A stretch of DNA of 64,000 bases from Candidatus Scalindua sp. (GTDB lineage Bacteria; Planctomycetota; Brocadiia; Brocadiales; Scalinduaceae). Location of the stretch: assembly GCA_021776915.1 (NCBI GenBank), contig JAIQZU010000081.1:62001-126000 (forward strand), in the 5' to 3' direction. Each line of letters opens with the position of its first letter. Position 1 is the first letter of the stretch. The position numbers were made by a program, and so were the translations under genes. Positions 8,325 to 17,611 of this stretch are shown here, one piece after another. The notes under the pieces were generated by a model, which had not been told where the DNA came from, made no database searches, and saw only the letters and a program-made list of their open reading frames with translations.

Positions 8325-9512
8325 ATGCGGATCGGAATCGACGCCTCCTGTTGGGCCAATAAAAGGGGATATGGACGTTTTACAAGGGAAATGTTAACTG
8401 CCCTTGTTAAACAAGATAAGGAAAATGAATATGTCTTCTTTATGGATTCGGTTACAGCCGGACCTGGCAACTTTCCACCCAATGTGGAATGTATTATAAT
8501 AAACCTCTCTCAGCCTCCTACTCAAGCAGCTTCCGCATCTGGCAGGCGTTCTATACCTGATATACTGAGGATGGGAAGGAGGGTTTCCAAAGAAAGACTG
8601 GACCTTTTTTTTTATCCCTCTGTCTATACATACTTTCCAATCTTTGGCCGCGTAAAAAAGATTGTGACAATACATGATGTAACTGCGGAAAAATATCCTG
8701 AACTTATTTTTTCAAACAGAACAAATCGCACTCTTTGGAATCTGAAAGTGTGGCTCGCCATAAAACAGGCCGATTTGATTATGACAGTATCCGAATTTTC
8801 CAGGCAGGGAATAATAGAACATTTTGGTATATCAGGAGAAAATATTAGAGTCGTTTCCGAAGCATCGGTTAAAGACTTTCGGCCTATTCATGAAACGGAT
8901 TTTTTGTCTGATACACTTGCCCCTTTTGGCCTGGATATTTCGACAAGATATATCCTTTACGTTGGAGGAATTGCACCGCATAAAAATCTTTCTACCCTCA
9001 TAAACGCCTATTCCAGATTAATAAATGATACCAACCACAAGGATGTCAAACTGGTTCTCGTTGGAGATTACGAGAGGGATGCTTTTCTTATCGATAACAA
9101 TCTTCAAGACCTGCTTAAACACCTTCAATTAAAAGACAAGGTTATTTTTACGGGTTTTATTTCTGATAAAGAGTTAGTCTGTTTTTATAATGCTGCAATG
9201 GTTTTTGTCCTGCCCTCTTTTATGGAGGGATTTGGGCTGCCTGCGGTAGAGGCAATGGCTTGCGGCACACCGGTAATTGGGAGTAAGACCTCTGCGCTGC
9301 CTGAAGTCGTGGGAGACGCGGGACTTTTTTTTGATCCAGACAAACCGGACGAGCTATTGGAGCACCTGACCACTATCGTAGAGGATGGTGCGTTAAGAAA
9401 AAAACTTGCACAGCGTTCTATTCAGAGAGCCGCTACTTTTTCATGGCAGAAATCAGCAGTTCAGACATTAAATGTTTTTAACGATCCGGGAGTAAATGGG
9501 CCAATCTCTTAA
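8325..9512 (+). CDS. Family 4 glycosyltransferase
   Basis: A 395-residue GT-B enzyme. The N-terminal domain begins [21 protein letters not shown], typical of retaining mannosyltransferase-like GT4 proteins. The C-terminal nucleotide-sugar domain has the EX7E motif at Glu301 and Glu309 (EGFGLPAVE) followed by [18 protein letters not shown] near residue 208 is the usual linker-strand signature. It overlaps the next GT4 gene by 17 bp, so translation is probably coupled. Family confident; sugar unknown. Confidence 0.92.
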   Translation: MRIGIDASCWANKRGYGRFTREMLTALVKQDKENEYVFFMDSVTAGPGNFPPNVECIIINLSQPPTQAASASGRRSIPDILRMGRRVSKERLDLFFYPSVYTYFPIFGRVKKIVTIHDVTAEKYPELIFSNRTNRTLWNLKVWLAIKQADLIMTVSEFSRQGIIEHFGISGENIRVVSEASVKDFRPIHETDFLSDTLAPFGLDISTRYILYVGGIAPHKNLSTLINAYSRLINDTNHKDVKLVLVGDYERDAFLIDNNLQDLLKHLQLKDKVIFTGFISDKELVCFYNAAMVFVLPSFMEGFGLPAVEAMACGTPVIGSKTSALPEVVGDAGLFFDPDKPDELLEHLTTIVEDGALRKKLAQRSIQRAATFSWQKSAVQTLNVFNDPGVNGPIS

Positions 9513-10746
9513 TTTTTGTATGATAACAACATTTTATCCGCCTTATAATTTCGGCGGAGATGGAATATTTGTTTACCGGCTATCTAATGAGTTGGCAAAA
9601 CGCGGTCATAATGTGGATATCATTTATTGCAAAGATGCGTATCTGATGCTTCAGCACAAAGGCCCTAAAGGTAATTTTCCAAATCATCCGAACATAAACA
9701 TACATGGTTTAAAAAGCAGACTTGGCTTAATTTCTCCACTTTTAACCCAACAAACCGGTTATCCTTTATTAAAAAGGAAGGAGATTGAGGCTGTCCTGAG
9801 AAGTAAACGTTTTGACGTTATCCATTATCATAATATATCGCTTGTGGGTGGCCCAAAATTATTAAAACCCAGAAAAGAAGTCACGCTCTATACCATGCAT
9901 GAATATTGGCTGGTTTGCCCGATGCACGTTTTATGGAAGTATAACAGGGAATTATGTACGCAACGGAATTGTTTCTGGTGTAGTCTGGCCTGGAAAAGGC
10001 TTCCACAATTGTGGAGATATTCAGGTATGCTGGAGAAAGCAATTAAAAATGTTGATTGTTTTATTTCTCCCAGCAAATTTACCATGGAAAAACATCATGA
10101 AATGGGATTACAGATACCCATCAAACATATTCCACATTTTTTACCGGCATCAGAAGAAGGTATTGTTGAAGATGAAACGGCAGAAATTGAAGCACAGACA
10201 AAGCCATATTTTCTCTTTGTTGGACGTTTGGAGAAAATTAAGGGGCTGCAAGACCTTCTGCCAATTTTTAAAGATTATCATAATGCGGAACTATTAGTTG
10301 CCGGAGACGGTAAATACGGTAATGTTCTGCGAAAGATGGCAAAAGGGTGCAGTAATGTCAAGTTTCTGGGTCACGTTAGTTTTCAGGAATTGCAAAAGTT
10401 ATATAGAAAGGCAATAGCGGTTATTATCCCTTCCGTTTGTTATGAAGTGTTCGGCATGATCGTAATTGAATCCTTCTCGATGAAGACTCCGGTTATAGTC
10501 AATAATCTAGGGTCACTTCCAAACATTGTAGAAGAAAGCGGAGGTGGATTTGTATATAAGAACAAAGCCGAATTAACTGAAGCAATGGATATTTTACGTA
10601 CTCGCCCTGAAATAAGGGAAGAGTCAGGCGAGAAAGGTTACAACGCCTATAGAAAATACTGGACAGAAGAAAGTTATTTGAAAAAATATTTTGATTTAAT
10701 TTCAAGAATCTCTGTACAGAAAAAAACTATAAAACAACAAATGTGA
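9496..10746 (+). CDS. Family 4 glycosyltransferase
   Basis: A 416-residue GT-B enzyme with N-terminal FYPPYNFGGDGIFVYRLSNELAKRGH (acceptor domain glycine loop), FVGRLEKIKG in the donor domain, and the EX7E pair at Glu317 and Glu325 (EVFGMIVIE). A Cys-rich patch (CPMHVLWKYNRELC, then CFWC) sits in the N-terminal half, a pattern seen in a subgroup of GT4 enzymes. It overlaps the previous GT4 gene by 17 bp. It likely adds successive sugars in the same glycan. Specificity unknown. Confidence 0.92.
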   Translation: MGQSLNFCMITTFYPPYNFGGDGIFVYRLSNELAKRGHNVDIIYCKDAYLMLQHKGPKGNFPNHPNINIHGLKSRLGLISPLLTQQTGYPLLKRKEIEAVLRSKRFDVIHYHNISLVGGPKLLKPRKEVTLYTMHEYWLVCPMHVLWKYNRELCTQRNCFWCSLAWKRLPQLWRYSGMLEKAIKNVDCFISPSKFTMEKHHEMGLQIPIKHIPHFLPASEEGIVEDETAEIEAQTKPYFLFVGRLEKIKGLQDLLPIFKDYHNAELLVAGDGKYGNVLRKMAKGCSNVKFLGHVSFQELQKLYRKAIAVIIPSVCYEVFGMIVIESFSMKTPVIVNNLGSLPNIVEESGGGFVYKNKAELTEAMDILRTRPEIREESGEKGYNAYRKYWTEESYLKKYFDLISRISVQKKTIKQQM

Positions 10747-10807
10747 AACCAGAGAAATCATTTGCTTGATATTCTACATTTATTAGTTGAGCTTACACAT
10801 TTTTAAA

Positions 10808-11563
10808 ATGAATGAAAATTATAAGATTCCTATTCTAACATATCACTCTATTGACAATAGTGATTCTGTTATTTCAATTGATACGACAAGCTTTAAAGAC
10901 CAAATGCGTTTTCTTAAAGATTATTTATTTAACGTAATATCGCTAAACGAGGTTGTCATGCATATACGCAAAAAGCAACCTTTTGCGGAAAAGTCTATTG
11001 CAATTACTTTTGACGATGGTTTCAAAAATATATTTTCGGATGCTTTCCCAGTGTTAAAAGAATACGGATTTAATGCAACTGTTTTTTTAACAACAAATTA
11101 TTGTGAAAGATTGAATAATTGGCCTGGCCAGCCAGACTCTATAAAAGCACAGCCGTTGCTTTCCTGGGCCGAAATCAAGGAGATGAGTCAAACCGGAATG
11201 CAGTTTGGAGCGCATACGATGAATCATCCATATTTGACCAGAATCCCTCTCAAGGATGCTGAAAATGAGATTTTATCATCAAAAAAGATTATAGAAGATC
11301 AACTTCAGGAGGAAGTAAAATTTTTTGCCTATCCTTATGGAGATTTTAATACAGATATAGTCAATGTTGTGAATCAATCCTTTGGCGGAGCCTGCTCAAC
11401 AGAATTAGCAATTGCAGATTCTAAAAGCAATCCATTTATTTTGGAGCGTGTTGATATTTTTTATATTAAGTATGGAATGATCTTTAAAAGGCTTTTTACT
11501 CCTTATGTTTCATGTTATTTAAAATCCAGAAGGTTGTTAAGGGATCTAAGAAGATTTTTTTGA
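10808..11563 (+). CDS. NodB-type polysaccharide deacetylase (CE4)
   Basis: The NodB fold is shown by PILTYHSI at the start, the catalytic/metal ITFDDGF motif (Asp69-Asp70 from this start) and the metal-binding HTMNH motif, typical of CE4 deacetylases that remove N-acetyl groups from glycans. I prefer the ATG at 10808. A TTG at 10787 would add seven residues. The protein is of normal length and intact, whereas a second copy at 19.9 kb is only a remnant. The gene lies in line with the GT4 genes. Function as glycan deacetylase is confident, the substrate inferred. Confidence 0.88.
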   Translation: MNENYKIPILTYHSIDNSDSVISIDTTSFKDQMRFLKDYLFNVISLNEVVMHIRKKQPFAEKSIAITFDDGFKNIFSDAFPVLKEYGFNATVFLTTNYCERLNNWPGQPDSIKAQPLLSWAEIKEMSQTGMQFGAHTMNHPYLTRIPLKDAENEILSSKKIIEDQLQEEVKFFAYPYGDFNTDIVNVVNQSFGGACSTELAIADSKSNPFILERVDIFYIKYGMIFKRLFTPYVSCYLKSRRLLRDLRRFF

Positions 11564-11688
11564 AAAACAACAGTAATTATAAACAGAAATTCGTTCCACT
11601 TTTCAGATCCCTTTCAGTTCCCTTCAAGTTTTATCTTAAGCCAGGAATGAATGTCTTATTCATATATTAATCGTATTTACATTCAACT

Positions 11689-12585
11689 GTGACGGACGAC
11701 AAATCCCCAAAAATCTCGATTATTGTTGCTTCAAAAAACGGGCGTCAAACGGTTGAAGATTGTCTATTATCGATTGAAAAACAAAAAGACCGTTCTATAG
11801 AAATTATCGTAGTAGATCAATCAATTGACGGCACATCACAATTCGTTGAAAATAGATTCCCTGATGTCAGATTGATTAAACTTTCAAGACCTGCGTTAAT
11901 TCCGGAGCTCTGGAGTGCAGGCATTGCAGTATCTTCAGGACAGATTATAGCTATTACCATTGCCCAATTTGTACCTGCCTGCAATTGGATTTCCTCGATA
12001 ATCAAATCGCTCCAACCCCCGTATAGCGCTGTCGGTGGGGCTATAGAAAATTCAGATACAGCTTCTCTTTGCGATTGGGCGTTATATTTTTGTCGTTACA
12101 GTAATTATATGCTACCTTTTGCTAAAAGAGAAGTAAACGACATGGCAGGAGATAATGCCGCATATATACGGGATGCATTGGAACCTTATAAAGGTATTTT
12201 TGAAAAAGGATTCTGGGAAACCAAGGTTAATGCCGCAATGATAAAAGATGGGCGTAAAATATTGTTAACCCCAGATATCGTGGCGGTTCATAAAAAGTCA
12301 TTTGGGCTTATTTCTTTTTCAATACAGAGATTTTCGCACGGTTACCATTATGGTAAAGAACGTTTCCCGGATCAAATGATTATTAAAAGGTTTGTCTATA
12401 TATTGGCTTCCCCTCTGATTCCTTTCGTTCACTTTAGCAGAATCTTACAAAGAGTGCTGCAGCGTGGCCGGTATAAAATAAAATTAGCACTTTCACTACC
12501 TGTACTTTTCGTTTTTATCATGTACTGGACTACCGGTGAATTTTGTGGTTATATTTCAGGGATTGCTGAGCCAACAAATAGATAG
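11689..12585 (+). CDS. Family 2 glycosyltransferase with altered active-site motif
   Basis: A 298-residue GT2 protein starting at GTG 11689. The nucleotide-binding region is present (IEIIVVDQSIDGTSQF). It is paralogous to the proteins at 21.5 and 23.5 kb, sharing the GGA(I/V)EN segment, an xDWAxxFxxY segment and a C-terminal membrane-embedded tail ending in a (T/I)GE motif. In the other two, the metal-site position reads EDHC. Here it is IAQF, so the acidic/His residues are lost. GNNVSY of its relatives is also changed to GDNAAY. It may be inactive or use another mechanism. Confidence 0.8.
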   Translation: MTDDKSPKISIIVASKNGRQTVEDCLLSIEKQKDRSIEIIVVDQSIDGTSQFVENRFPDVRLIKLSRPALIPELWSAGIAVSSGQIIAITIAQFVPACNWISSIIKSLQPPYSAVGGAIENSDTASLCDWALYFCRYSNYMLPFAKREVNDMAGDNAAYIRDALEPYKGIFEKGFWETKVNAAMIKDGRKILLTPDIVAVHKKSFGLISFSIQRFSHGYHYGKERFPDQMIIKRFVYILASPLIPFVHFSRILQRVLQRGRYKIKLALSLPVLFVFIMYWTTGEFCGYISGIAEPTNR

Positions 12586-12620
12586 AATGTAAAAAAGGGT
12601 AAAGTGTTTTTTAAAAAAGA

Positions 12621-13502
12621 TTGAATAAACGAATTCTCGTCATCGGCGCTCATGGGGTTCTCGGCCGTCCCGTTGTCAGGAGGCTTGTAAAAGAGGGCTT
12701 TCAGGTCAGGGTCATGTCGCGTAATATAGATAAAGCCTCTGCCCTCCTTCCCGGGGAAGTTGAGGTAGTCCAGGGAGATTTGAGGGATGCAGTGAGTTTA
12801 CGTGCAGCAGCTCATGACACAGGAATTATCTATCTCAATCTGGCAACATATGCACATAACGCTCATTTTAGAACAGAACTGGACGGAACACTTAATGTCT
12901 TGAAGGCGGCTGAAGACAGGAAAGAGATTCTTGTCGCAAAGATCAGCGGTTTTGGGATAACATTAAATAAAGAGTGGCCTGACGCATTTCAGAAATTTCA
13001 AGCTGAAGAAGCTATCAGGGATTCCGGACATCCGTTCCTGATCATGCGGCCAACAGTGTTCATGGAAACCCTGCCTCTATTTCTGCGAGGCAGATTCCTG
13101 TTCTACGCCGGACAACAACCCTTTGACCGATACTGGATTGCAGGCGCTGATTACGCACGACAACTGGTGGATTTATTTAAAAACCCTGCGTATTGGAATA
13201 AAACATTTAACGTACAGGGTTGCGAAGCCCTGACCTTTAGAGAAGCCGCTCTGCGTTTTGCCAATGCATTCGACCCTCGCATCAAGGTCGTCTCAATCCC
13301 GCTATGGTCTCTCAGGATTGCAGTACTCCTTCGGCTGGCGCGCCCGGATGCCTTCAAGTCTATGAAATTTGCCAACCGTAATCACGAACCGTTTCAAAGT
13401 CAGGAAGCATGGGAAAAGCTGGGGCGACCAGAAATGACCATCGAAGATTACGTACACTCCATGCTTACAACAGGAGACATCCCTGGCAGACATAAAATAT
13501 GA
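12621..13502 (+). CDS. NAD(P)-dependent SDR/NmrA-like epimerase
   Basis: A 293-residue extended short-chain dehydrogenase-like protein with an N-terminal Rossmann motif GAHGVLG followed by RVMSRNIDKA and VVQGDL. The usual YxxxK is not evident, so the NmrA/complex-I-assembly-like branch is more likely than a classic epimerase. It starts with TTG at 12621, with GAATAAACG just after. It follows the GT2 gene at a 35-bp gap. The role could be nucleotide-sugar modification or a regulator. I cannot choose between them from sequence. Confidence 0.78.
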   Translation: MNKRILVIGAHGVLGRPVVRRLVKEGFQVRVMSRNIDKASALLPGEVEVVQGDLRDAVSLRAAAHDTGIIYLNLATYAHNAHFRTELDGTLNVLKAAEDRKEILVAKISGFGITLNKEWPDAFQKFQAEEAIRDSGHPFLIMRPTVFMETLPLFLRGRFLFYAGQQPFDRYWIAGADYARQLVDLFKNPAYWNKTFNVQGCEALTFREAALRFANAFDPRIKVVSIPLWSLRIAVLLRLARPDAFKSMKFANRNHEPFQSQEAWEKLGRPEMTIEDYVHSMLTTGDIPGRHKI

Positions 13503-13555
13503 TTGTTGGTGGACAAATTATTAAAGCAGAACAAAGATGCAGGAGCAATAGATTC

Positions 13556-14764
13556 CTATACCAAATTATCAACCCTTTGTTTCTCCTCTCGGCGTTCCGC
13601 CAATACATCCTGCATAACCTTCAAATAGCTGCGGGCAATCATTAACCAGTCGGAATCCTTCACCGACATACGGGCTTGAGTAGCCATATGATTCAATGTT
13701 TCCTTGTTCGCAATCAGATACCGGATTTTTTTGGCAACGTCTGCCGGATCTCTCTTAATAAACAACCCATTTTTCCCTTCGTGCAGGAAATAAGGGATTC
13801 CTCCAACACGGGTTATAAGCACGGGCAATCCACAGGCAAGCGCCTCGTAACCAACCAGAGGCGAGATGTCGAAGGCTGTGGGAAGCACAAGGAGATCGGA
13901 TGCTGCGTAGTAGCGCTCGATGTCAAAACGATGGCCCAGTAAGCAAACATCATCGCCAAGCCTGTTGAGTTTAGTTCTAAAGGGTTCATCTGAATCGCTT
14001 CCAGCTATGATAAGCCGGCAATCTAACCCATTCATGGAAAGTCGAGAGAGTGCATCAAGAACAATATCCAGTCCTTTTCTCTTGAATTCATTTGCTACAA
14101 AGATCAGAACGAAGACCTCTTTGCCCCACTTTAGCTCGGCTCGTACTTCCCGACGCAACCGATCGGAGGGCTGAAACCGTTCGAGATCAACCCCATTTGG
14201 AATGATCATGATCTGATCGGGGTCGGTTCCATACAACCTGGTAACTTCCTTGGCTGACGCCTGAGAAAGAGCGATAAAACGGCTATGAACTCTCCAGCGG
14301 AAGCGAATAGCATCACGGGCAAGAACAAAAAGGTGAAGTGGGTTTCGGATAAGTAGGCGCCATCGCTGTGGGTTTTCAATAATAAAGGACTTGTGGAGCG
14401 AACGGATTACGAACAAGTCTCCGATTAATGCGTCCACATGACAAAGGATGATCACATCATCTCTCCTATGCCGGCGGTAACGCCACCATATTACAATGGT
14501 ACCCAGGATAGAGAAGACAACTATATTCCACCAGAATCGAAAAGTCCTGGCCATCCGGCTCCCAACGTCGGGAGCCGCTTCACTTATGCCGATACTCCGG
14601 AGGGTAAACTGCTCACAATCGTAGCCGAGTTGTTTAAAAGCACGTTCAAGATAAAAAGCAGGAGAGCTGACTCCATGCCCTGGCCCTATCATTCGCGCAC
14701 ACTGAACAATAAGAAACTTGCCTTGAGATTTTTCTGTAATTTTCTTTGCCTTGTTATTTGGCAT
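13556..14764 (-). CDS. Family 4 glycosyltransferase (minus strand)
   Basis: A 402-residue GT-B glycosyltransferase with VSSPAFYLERAFKQLGYDC at the N-terminus, IIPNGVDLERFQPS as the inter-domain linker, FVANEFKRKGLDIVLDAL, and a donor-site motif of DX7E form (DISPLVGYE, Asp for the first Glu) followed by ALACGLPVLITRVGG. The conservative Glu-to-Asp change may affect activity. It is the only minus-strand glycosyltransferase in this part of the locus and converges on the SDR gene, so it is probably transcribed separately. Confidence 0.9.
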   Translation of the reverse strand: MPNNKAKKITEKSQGKFLIVQCARMIGPGHGVSSPAFYLERAFKQLGYDCEQFTLRSIGISEAAPDVGSRMARTFRFWWNIVVFSILGTIVIWWRYRRHRRDDVIILCHVDALIGDLFVIRSLHKSFIIENPQRWRLLIRNPLHLFVLARDAIRFRWRVHSRFIALSQASAKEVTRLYGTDPDQIMIIPNGVDLERFQPSDRLRREVRAELKWGKEVFVLIFVANEFKRKGLDIVLDALSRLSMNGLDCRLIIAGSDSDEPFRTKLNRLGDDVCLLGHRFDIERYYAASDLLVLPTAFDISPLVGYEALACGLPVLITRVGGIPYFLHEGKNGLFIKRDPADVAKKIRYLIANKETLNHMATQARMSVKDSDWLMIARSYLKVMQDVLAERREEKQRVDNLV

Positions 14765-14832
14765 ATTAAAAATATTTGAGTATTTCTCGTAAGATTAAAG
14801 GTGGATTCGCTATCGCTTAATCCACGTCCTTC

Positions 14833-14883
14833 TGGATTCCTTGCGAAAGCAAGGATTTATTCCTCTCTTTCGAGAGGATTCCA
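14833..14883. repeat. Paired GAAA-tetraloop hairpin repeat
   Basis: Two adjacent perfect hairpins: CCTTGC-GAAA-GCAAGG at 14839-14854 and CCTCTC-TTTC-GAGAGG at 14862-14877, framed by TGGATTCC and ATTCCA ends. Two more members of the family lie at 50.25 kb and 51.16 kb. It looks like a REP-type intergenic repeat, not a terminator, because no T-run follows. Confidence 0.75.
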
Positions 14884-15145
14884 GTCGTGTCAAAAGCTGG
14901 CGTAAGCCTAAGTTATTTTAGCAGATTTATATTCCCGTTAATGCTACTGAATATAGCAGGATAAATCAATCGCCGTTTTACTAACTCTGTATTACGAAAT
15001 GAAAATTATTCCAAATAATTACCTAAAGTAACCTGGGAATTGTAAAATAATAACACCCTAGAATAAAACTCCTATTCCTTTTAATATTGAAACATTCATC
15101 TAAAGGAAAAAGAATTAGAATCCCTACTTATATCTGAATAATAGA

Positions 15146-15280
15146 ATGATAATTGTCTTAACAGATTTAGATGGGATGTTGTTAGAACATGGTACTTACT
15201 CATATAGCAACGCGTAAGAGTCCGTTGCCAGAGATGCTTGGAGATGCTGCCATTGCCATGTCTGGGAAATCCCGATGGTC
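15146..15280 (+). pseudogene. Mannosyl-3-phosphoglycerate phosphatase-like HAD remnant
   Basis: The ATG at 15146 opens a 23-codon reading frame containing IVLTDLDGMLLEHGTYS, the phosphatase nucleophile motif (DLDG[T]LL) and N-terminus of the HAD-type mannosyl-3-phosphoglycerate phosphatase family, and stops at 15217. About 10-60 bp later, across frame changes, the DNA reads SPLPEML and then EMLPLPCLGNPDG, which resembles the C-terminal GDSPND..ML...PVLV..PDG segment of the same family. The middle of the gene is missing. The 5' part is convincing, the 3' part tentative. The surrounding 14765-15517 spacer holds no intact gene. Confidence 0.55.
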
Positions 15281-15528
15281 ACACGTTGCCGAACAGTTCA
15301 GGAAACTGTTTCGATTGTGGGTTTCCTGAAAACCCCACGTTTAAACATTGCAGAATGGGCCAAGCGACATTATGTTCAAAAATCTTCTCCCGAACTCCCA
15401 ACCGTGTTGGTATTGAGGATTTGATAGACTTTTTCGTAAAAACTTTGATCATTTTGATCGTGGATGAAGAAAAGGGTGTGCCGCCACTTTCGTTTTTGTT
15501 CCTGAAGGAATACTATTTTGGCAAATGA
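15238..15528 (+). other. Open frame with zinc-ribbon-like and hydrophobic pieces, probably decayed
   Basis: A 96-codon open frame overlaps the HAD remnant at its start and the flippase start at its end (11 bp). It contains NCFDCGFPENPTFKHCR, a half zinc ribbon, then IEDLIDFFVKTLIILIVDEE. I recognise no family. Its N-terminal part is better explained as phosphatase remnant in one frame. It may be leftover coding DNA or a real small protein coupled to the flippase. Confidence 0.25.
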
Positions 15529-16837
15529 GAGGCTCCATTGGATTTATAAGAAAACAGCAGGGATATTTGCCCTGAACATCGGTCATTTTTTCCTGATGTT
15601 TTTAAATGGTCTTATACTGACCCATTATCTATCTGCTTCGGGTTATGGCCTATATGTTTATATTGTCTCCTGGGTTGGGATGTTCAGCCTGTTCAGTGTT
15701 CTTGGGATGGATACTCTGTTGCTTCGTCAAGTGGCAGTTTACAAGACCAGAAAGGAATGGTCATGGTTATCCGGAATAATCAAATGGGCTAATATATTTC
15801 CTGTCTTGGCTTCACTACTGGCCATGCTGGCTATTACCATTCTAATCCGAACTCAGTCAATTGCCCTAAAGGATATAAATATAATCCTGCCGATTATTTG
15901 GCTGCTGATACTGTTAAATGTTTCAGTTCAGTTACAATCTTCTACCCTTCTGGGCTTTAGTCGTGTCATTGCTGGGCAGCTATCCGCAACGCTGGTTATA
16001 CCAGCTGTAGTAGTTATTTTGGTGTTATCAATACGCATCTTTACAGGACCTGTTCTATCGATTAATGAAGTTCTAGCTTCGAGGGTTATAGCTTTATGCT
16101 GTGCTCTTGTGATCAGTAAATGTTTCATCAAACAATCCATTCCTGATGAAGCAAAAAACACAATACCTGAGTTTGACCATAAGATGTGGCTATTTTCCGC
16201 TGCTCCCTTATGTTTAATTCAAGGGCTTGAATATATAAATCGTAATATTGATTTAATGTTGCTTGGAGCCATTTCCGACAAAGAAGCAGTTGGAATCTTT
16301 TCAATAGCAACACACGGGGCAACATTCATCTCATTTGCTTTACATACAGTCAATACAGTAATGGCGCCAACCATCGCCCGTTTTTGGGCCTCCGGAGATG
16401 TAATCCGCCTTCAGAAGTTAATCACCAAAGGAGCAAGGCTGGCATTTTCAGTCTCTTTTCCTATAACCGTAGCGATGATATGGTTTGGACCTGTTTTGTT
16501 ATCACTTTTCGGTAAAGAATTTTGTGAAGGCTATTACGCTCTGGTTATTTTAAGCTTAAGTGAATTGTTGAATACAGCTATAGGTTCAGTAGCTTATATA
16601 CTTATATTGACCGGTTATGAGAAAGAAACTGTTATCGGTTTAGGTATTGGAGCATCGCTCCACTGTCTCATAAGTTTATGGCTCATACCTGCACATGGAG
16701 TAAATGGGGCGGCTATTGCTACAGCTGTAAGTTTACTGGTCTGGAAAGTTTTTTTAGTCTGGCGGGTTTGGAGACGGCTGAAAATAGTGCCAACGATTTT
16801 AGGACATATTTCAGGGAAGCAGGCGGTTAATATTTGA
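15518..16837 (+). CDS. Wzx-like polysaccharide flippase
   Basis: A 439-residue polytopic MOP-superfamily membrane protein (FALNIGHFFLMFLNGLILTHYLSASGYGLYVY is the usual first-helix pair with the SGYG motif) with about 12 hydrophobic segments. It starts with TTG at 15518. It would export lipid-linked glycan units. This is the second intact flippase of the locus, and a third copy survives as an N-terminal fragment at 21.2 kb. This suggests either several glycans or repeated acquisition of glycan cassettes. Substrate unknown. Confidence 0.88.
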   Translation: MANERLHWIYKKTAGIFALNIGHFFLMFLNGLILTHYLSASGYGLYVYIVSWVGMFSLFSVLGMDTLLLRQVAVYKTRKEWSWLSGIIKWANIFPVLASLLAMLAITILIRTQSIALKDINIILPIIWLLILLNVSVQLQSSTLLGFSRVIAGQLSATLVIPAVVVILVLSIRIFTGPVLSINEVLASRVIALCCALVISKCFIKQSIPDEAKNTIPEFDHKMWLFSAAPLCLIQGLEYINRNIDLMLLGAISDKEAVGIFSIATHGATFISFALHTVNTVMAPTIARFWASGDVIRLQKLITKGARLAFSVSFPITVAMIWFGPVLLSLFGKEFCEGYYALVILSLSELLNTAIGSVAYILILTGYEKETVIGLGIGASLHCLISLWLIPAHGVNGAAIATAVSLLVWKVFLVWRVWRRLKIVPTILGHISGKQAVNI

Positions 16838-16876
16838 TTTTTCTTGTTGATACTTACAAATGAATAGGAGTGGAAT

Positions 16877-17365
16877 ATGGAAATAATAAAAGGTGAGCAT
16901 TGTGTTATTTTCCCTGAGGTAAGTATAGGCCCAGGGACGCGTCTGGGTAATTTTGTTCTCATACGCAGCGATACTATTATCGGCATCAATTGCACTATTG
17001 GATCCTACGTGGATATTGAGGGTGAAGTGAGAATTGGCGATCATGTATCTTTGCAGAGTTCTTGTTATTTGACACGGGGAGTAATTGTTGAAGATGAGGT
17101 TTTTTGCGGACCGCGTGTGATTACCATGAATGATAAGCGAATAACTTATCGAAGACCAACTTTGACCTTTGTACGGACCGCTCCACGCATCTTACGGGGA
17201 GCCCGTATTGGCGGAGGCAGTATATTGCTGCCTGAAGTAACGGTGGGTGAAAATTCGTTGGTAGGTGCAGGCAGTGTAGTTGTAAGTGATGTGCCAGAAG
17301 GGGCAATTGTAGCTGGGAATCCTGCCAAAGTCATCGGTTGGGTACCACTGGAGCAGCGCTTATGA
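16877..17365 (+). CDS. Left-handed beta-helix (hexapeptide) acyltransferase
   Basis: A 162-residue protein made of hexapeptide repeats (for example ISIGPGTRLGNFVLIRSDTI, IGSYVDIEGEVRIGDHVSLQ, IGGGSILLPEVTVGENSLVG) ending VAGNPAKVIG, the hallmark of LbH O/N-acetyltransferases such as WbpD/WlbB that acylate amino sugars on nucleotide donors. RBS AGGAG lies 7 bp before the ATG at 16877. Its stop overlaps (ATGA) the start of a truncated BKACE reading frame, so the two were once coupled. Function as sugar acyltransferase is likely. Confidence 0.9.
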   Translation: MEIIKGEHCVIFPEVSIGPGTRLGNFVLIRSDTIIGINCTIGSYVDIEGEVRIGDHVSLQSSCYLTRGVIVEDEVFCGPRVITMNDKRITYRRPTLTFVRTAPRILRGARIGGGSILLPEVTVGENSLVGAGSVVVSDVPEGAIVAGNPAKVIGWVPLEQRL

Positions 17366-17590
17366 ATATTTTGGATAACCTAATTATTAATGCAGCGATT
17401 ACCGGTTGTGTTCATACCAAAGAAAACACACCCTGTTTGCCAGTCTCCTTGGAATAAATATATACTGCGTTAGACATGTTCGTGATGGCGGAACGTATGT
17501 TCCGTCTGGTTTGGGAGATAGGAAGCTTACCGGCTACTTCCGCAGAAGATCAAGAAATTATCGTCTTAAACTCTATAATCTTAAATGACC
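17362..17590 (+). pseudogene. BKACE (DUF849) remnant with missing middle
   Basis: From the ATG at 17362, overlapping the acyltransferase stop, the frame reads LIINAAITGCVHTKENTPC then LPVSLE and stops at 17455. This is the standard BKACE N-terminus (AAITG....TKE..P.LP), and the intact gene at 1400 belongs to the same family. The following 130 bp, across two frames, resemble a scrambled BKACE C-terminus (GGTYV..GL.D, then PATSAEDQEIIV). Identification of the 5' part is good, the 3' part is tentative. It is non-functional. Confidence 0.6.
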
Positions 17591-17611
17591 GATTGTTAAT
17601 GGGGGTTGTTT

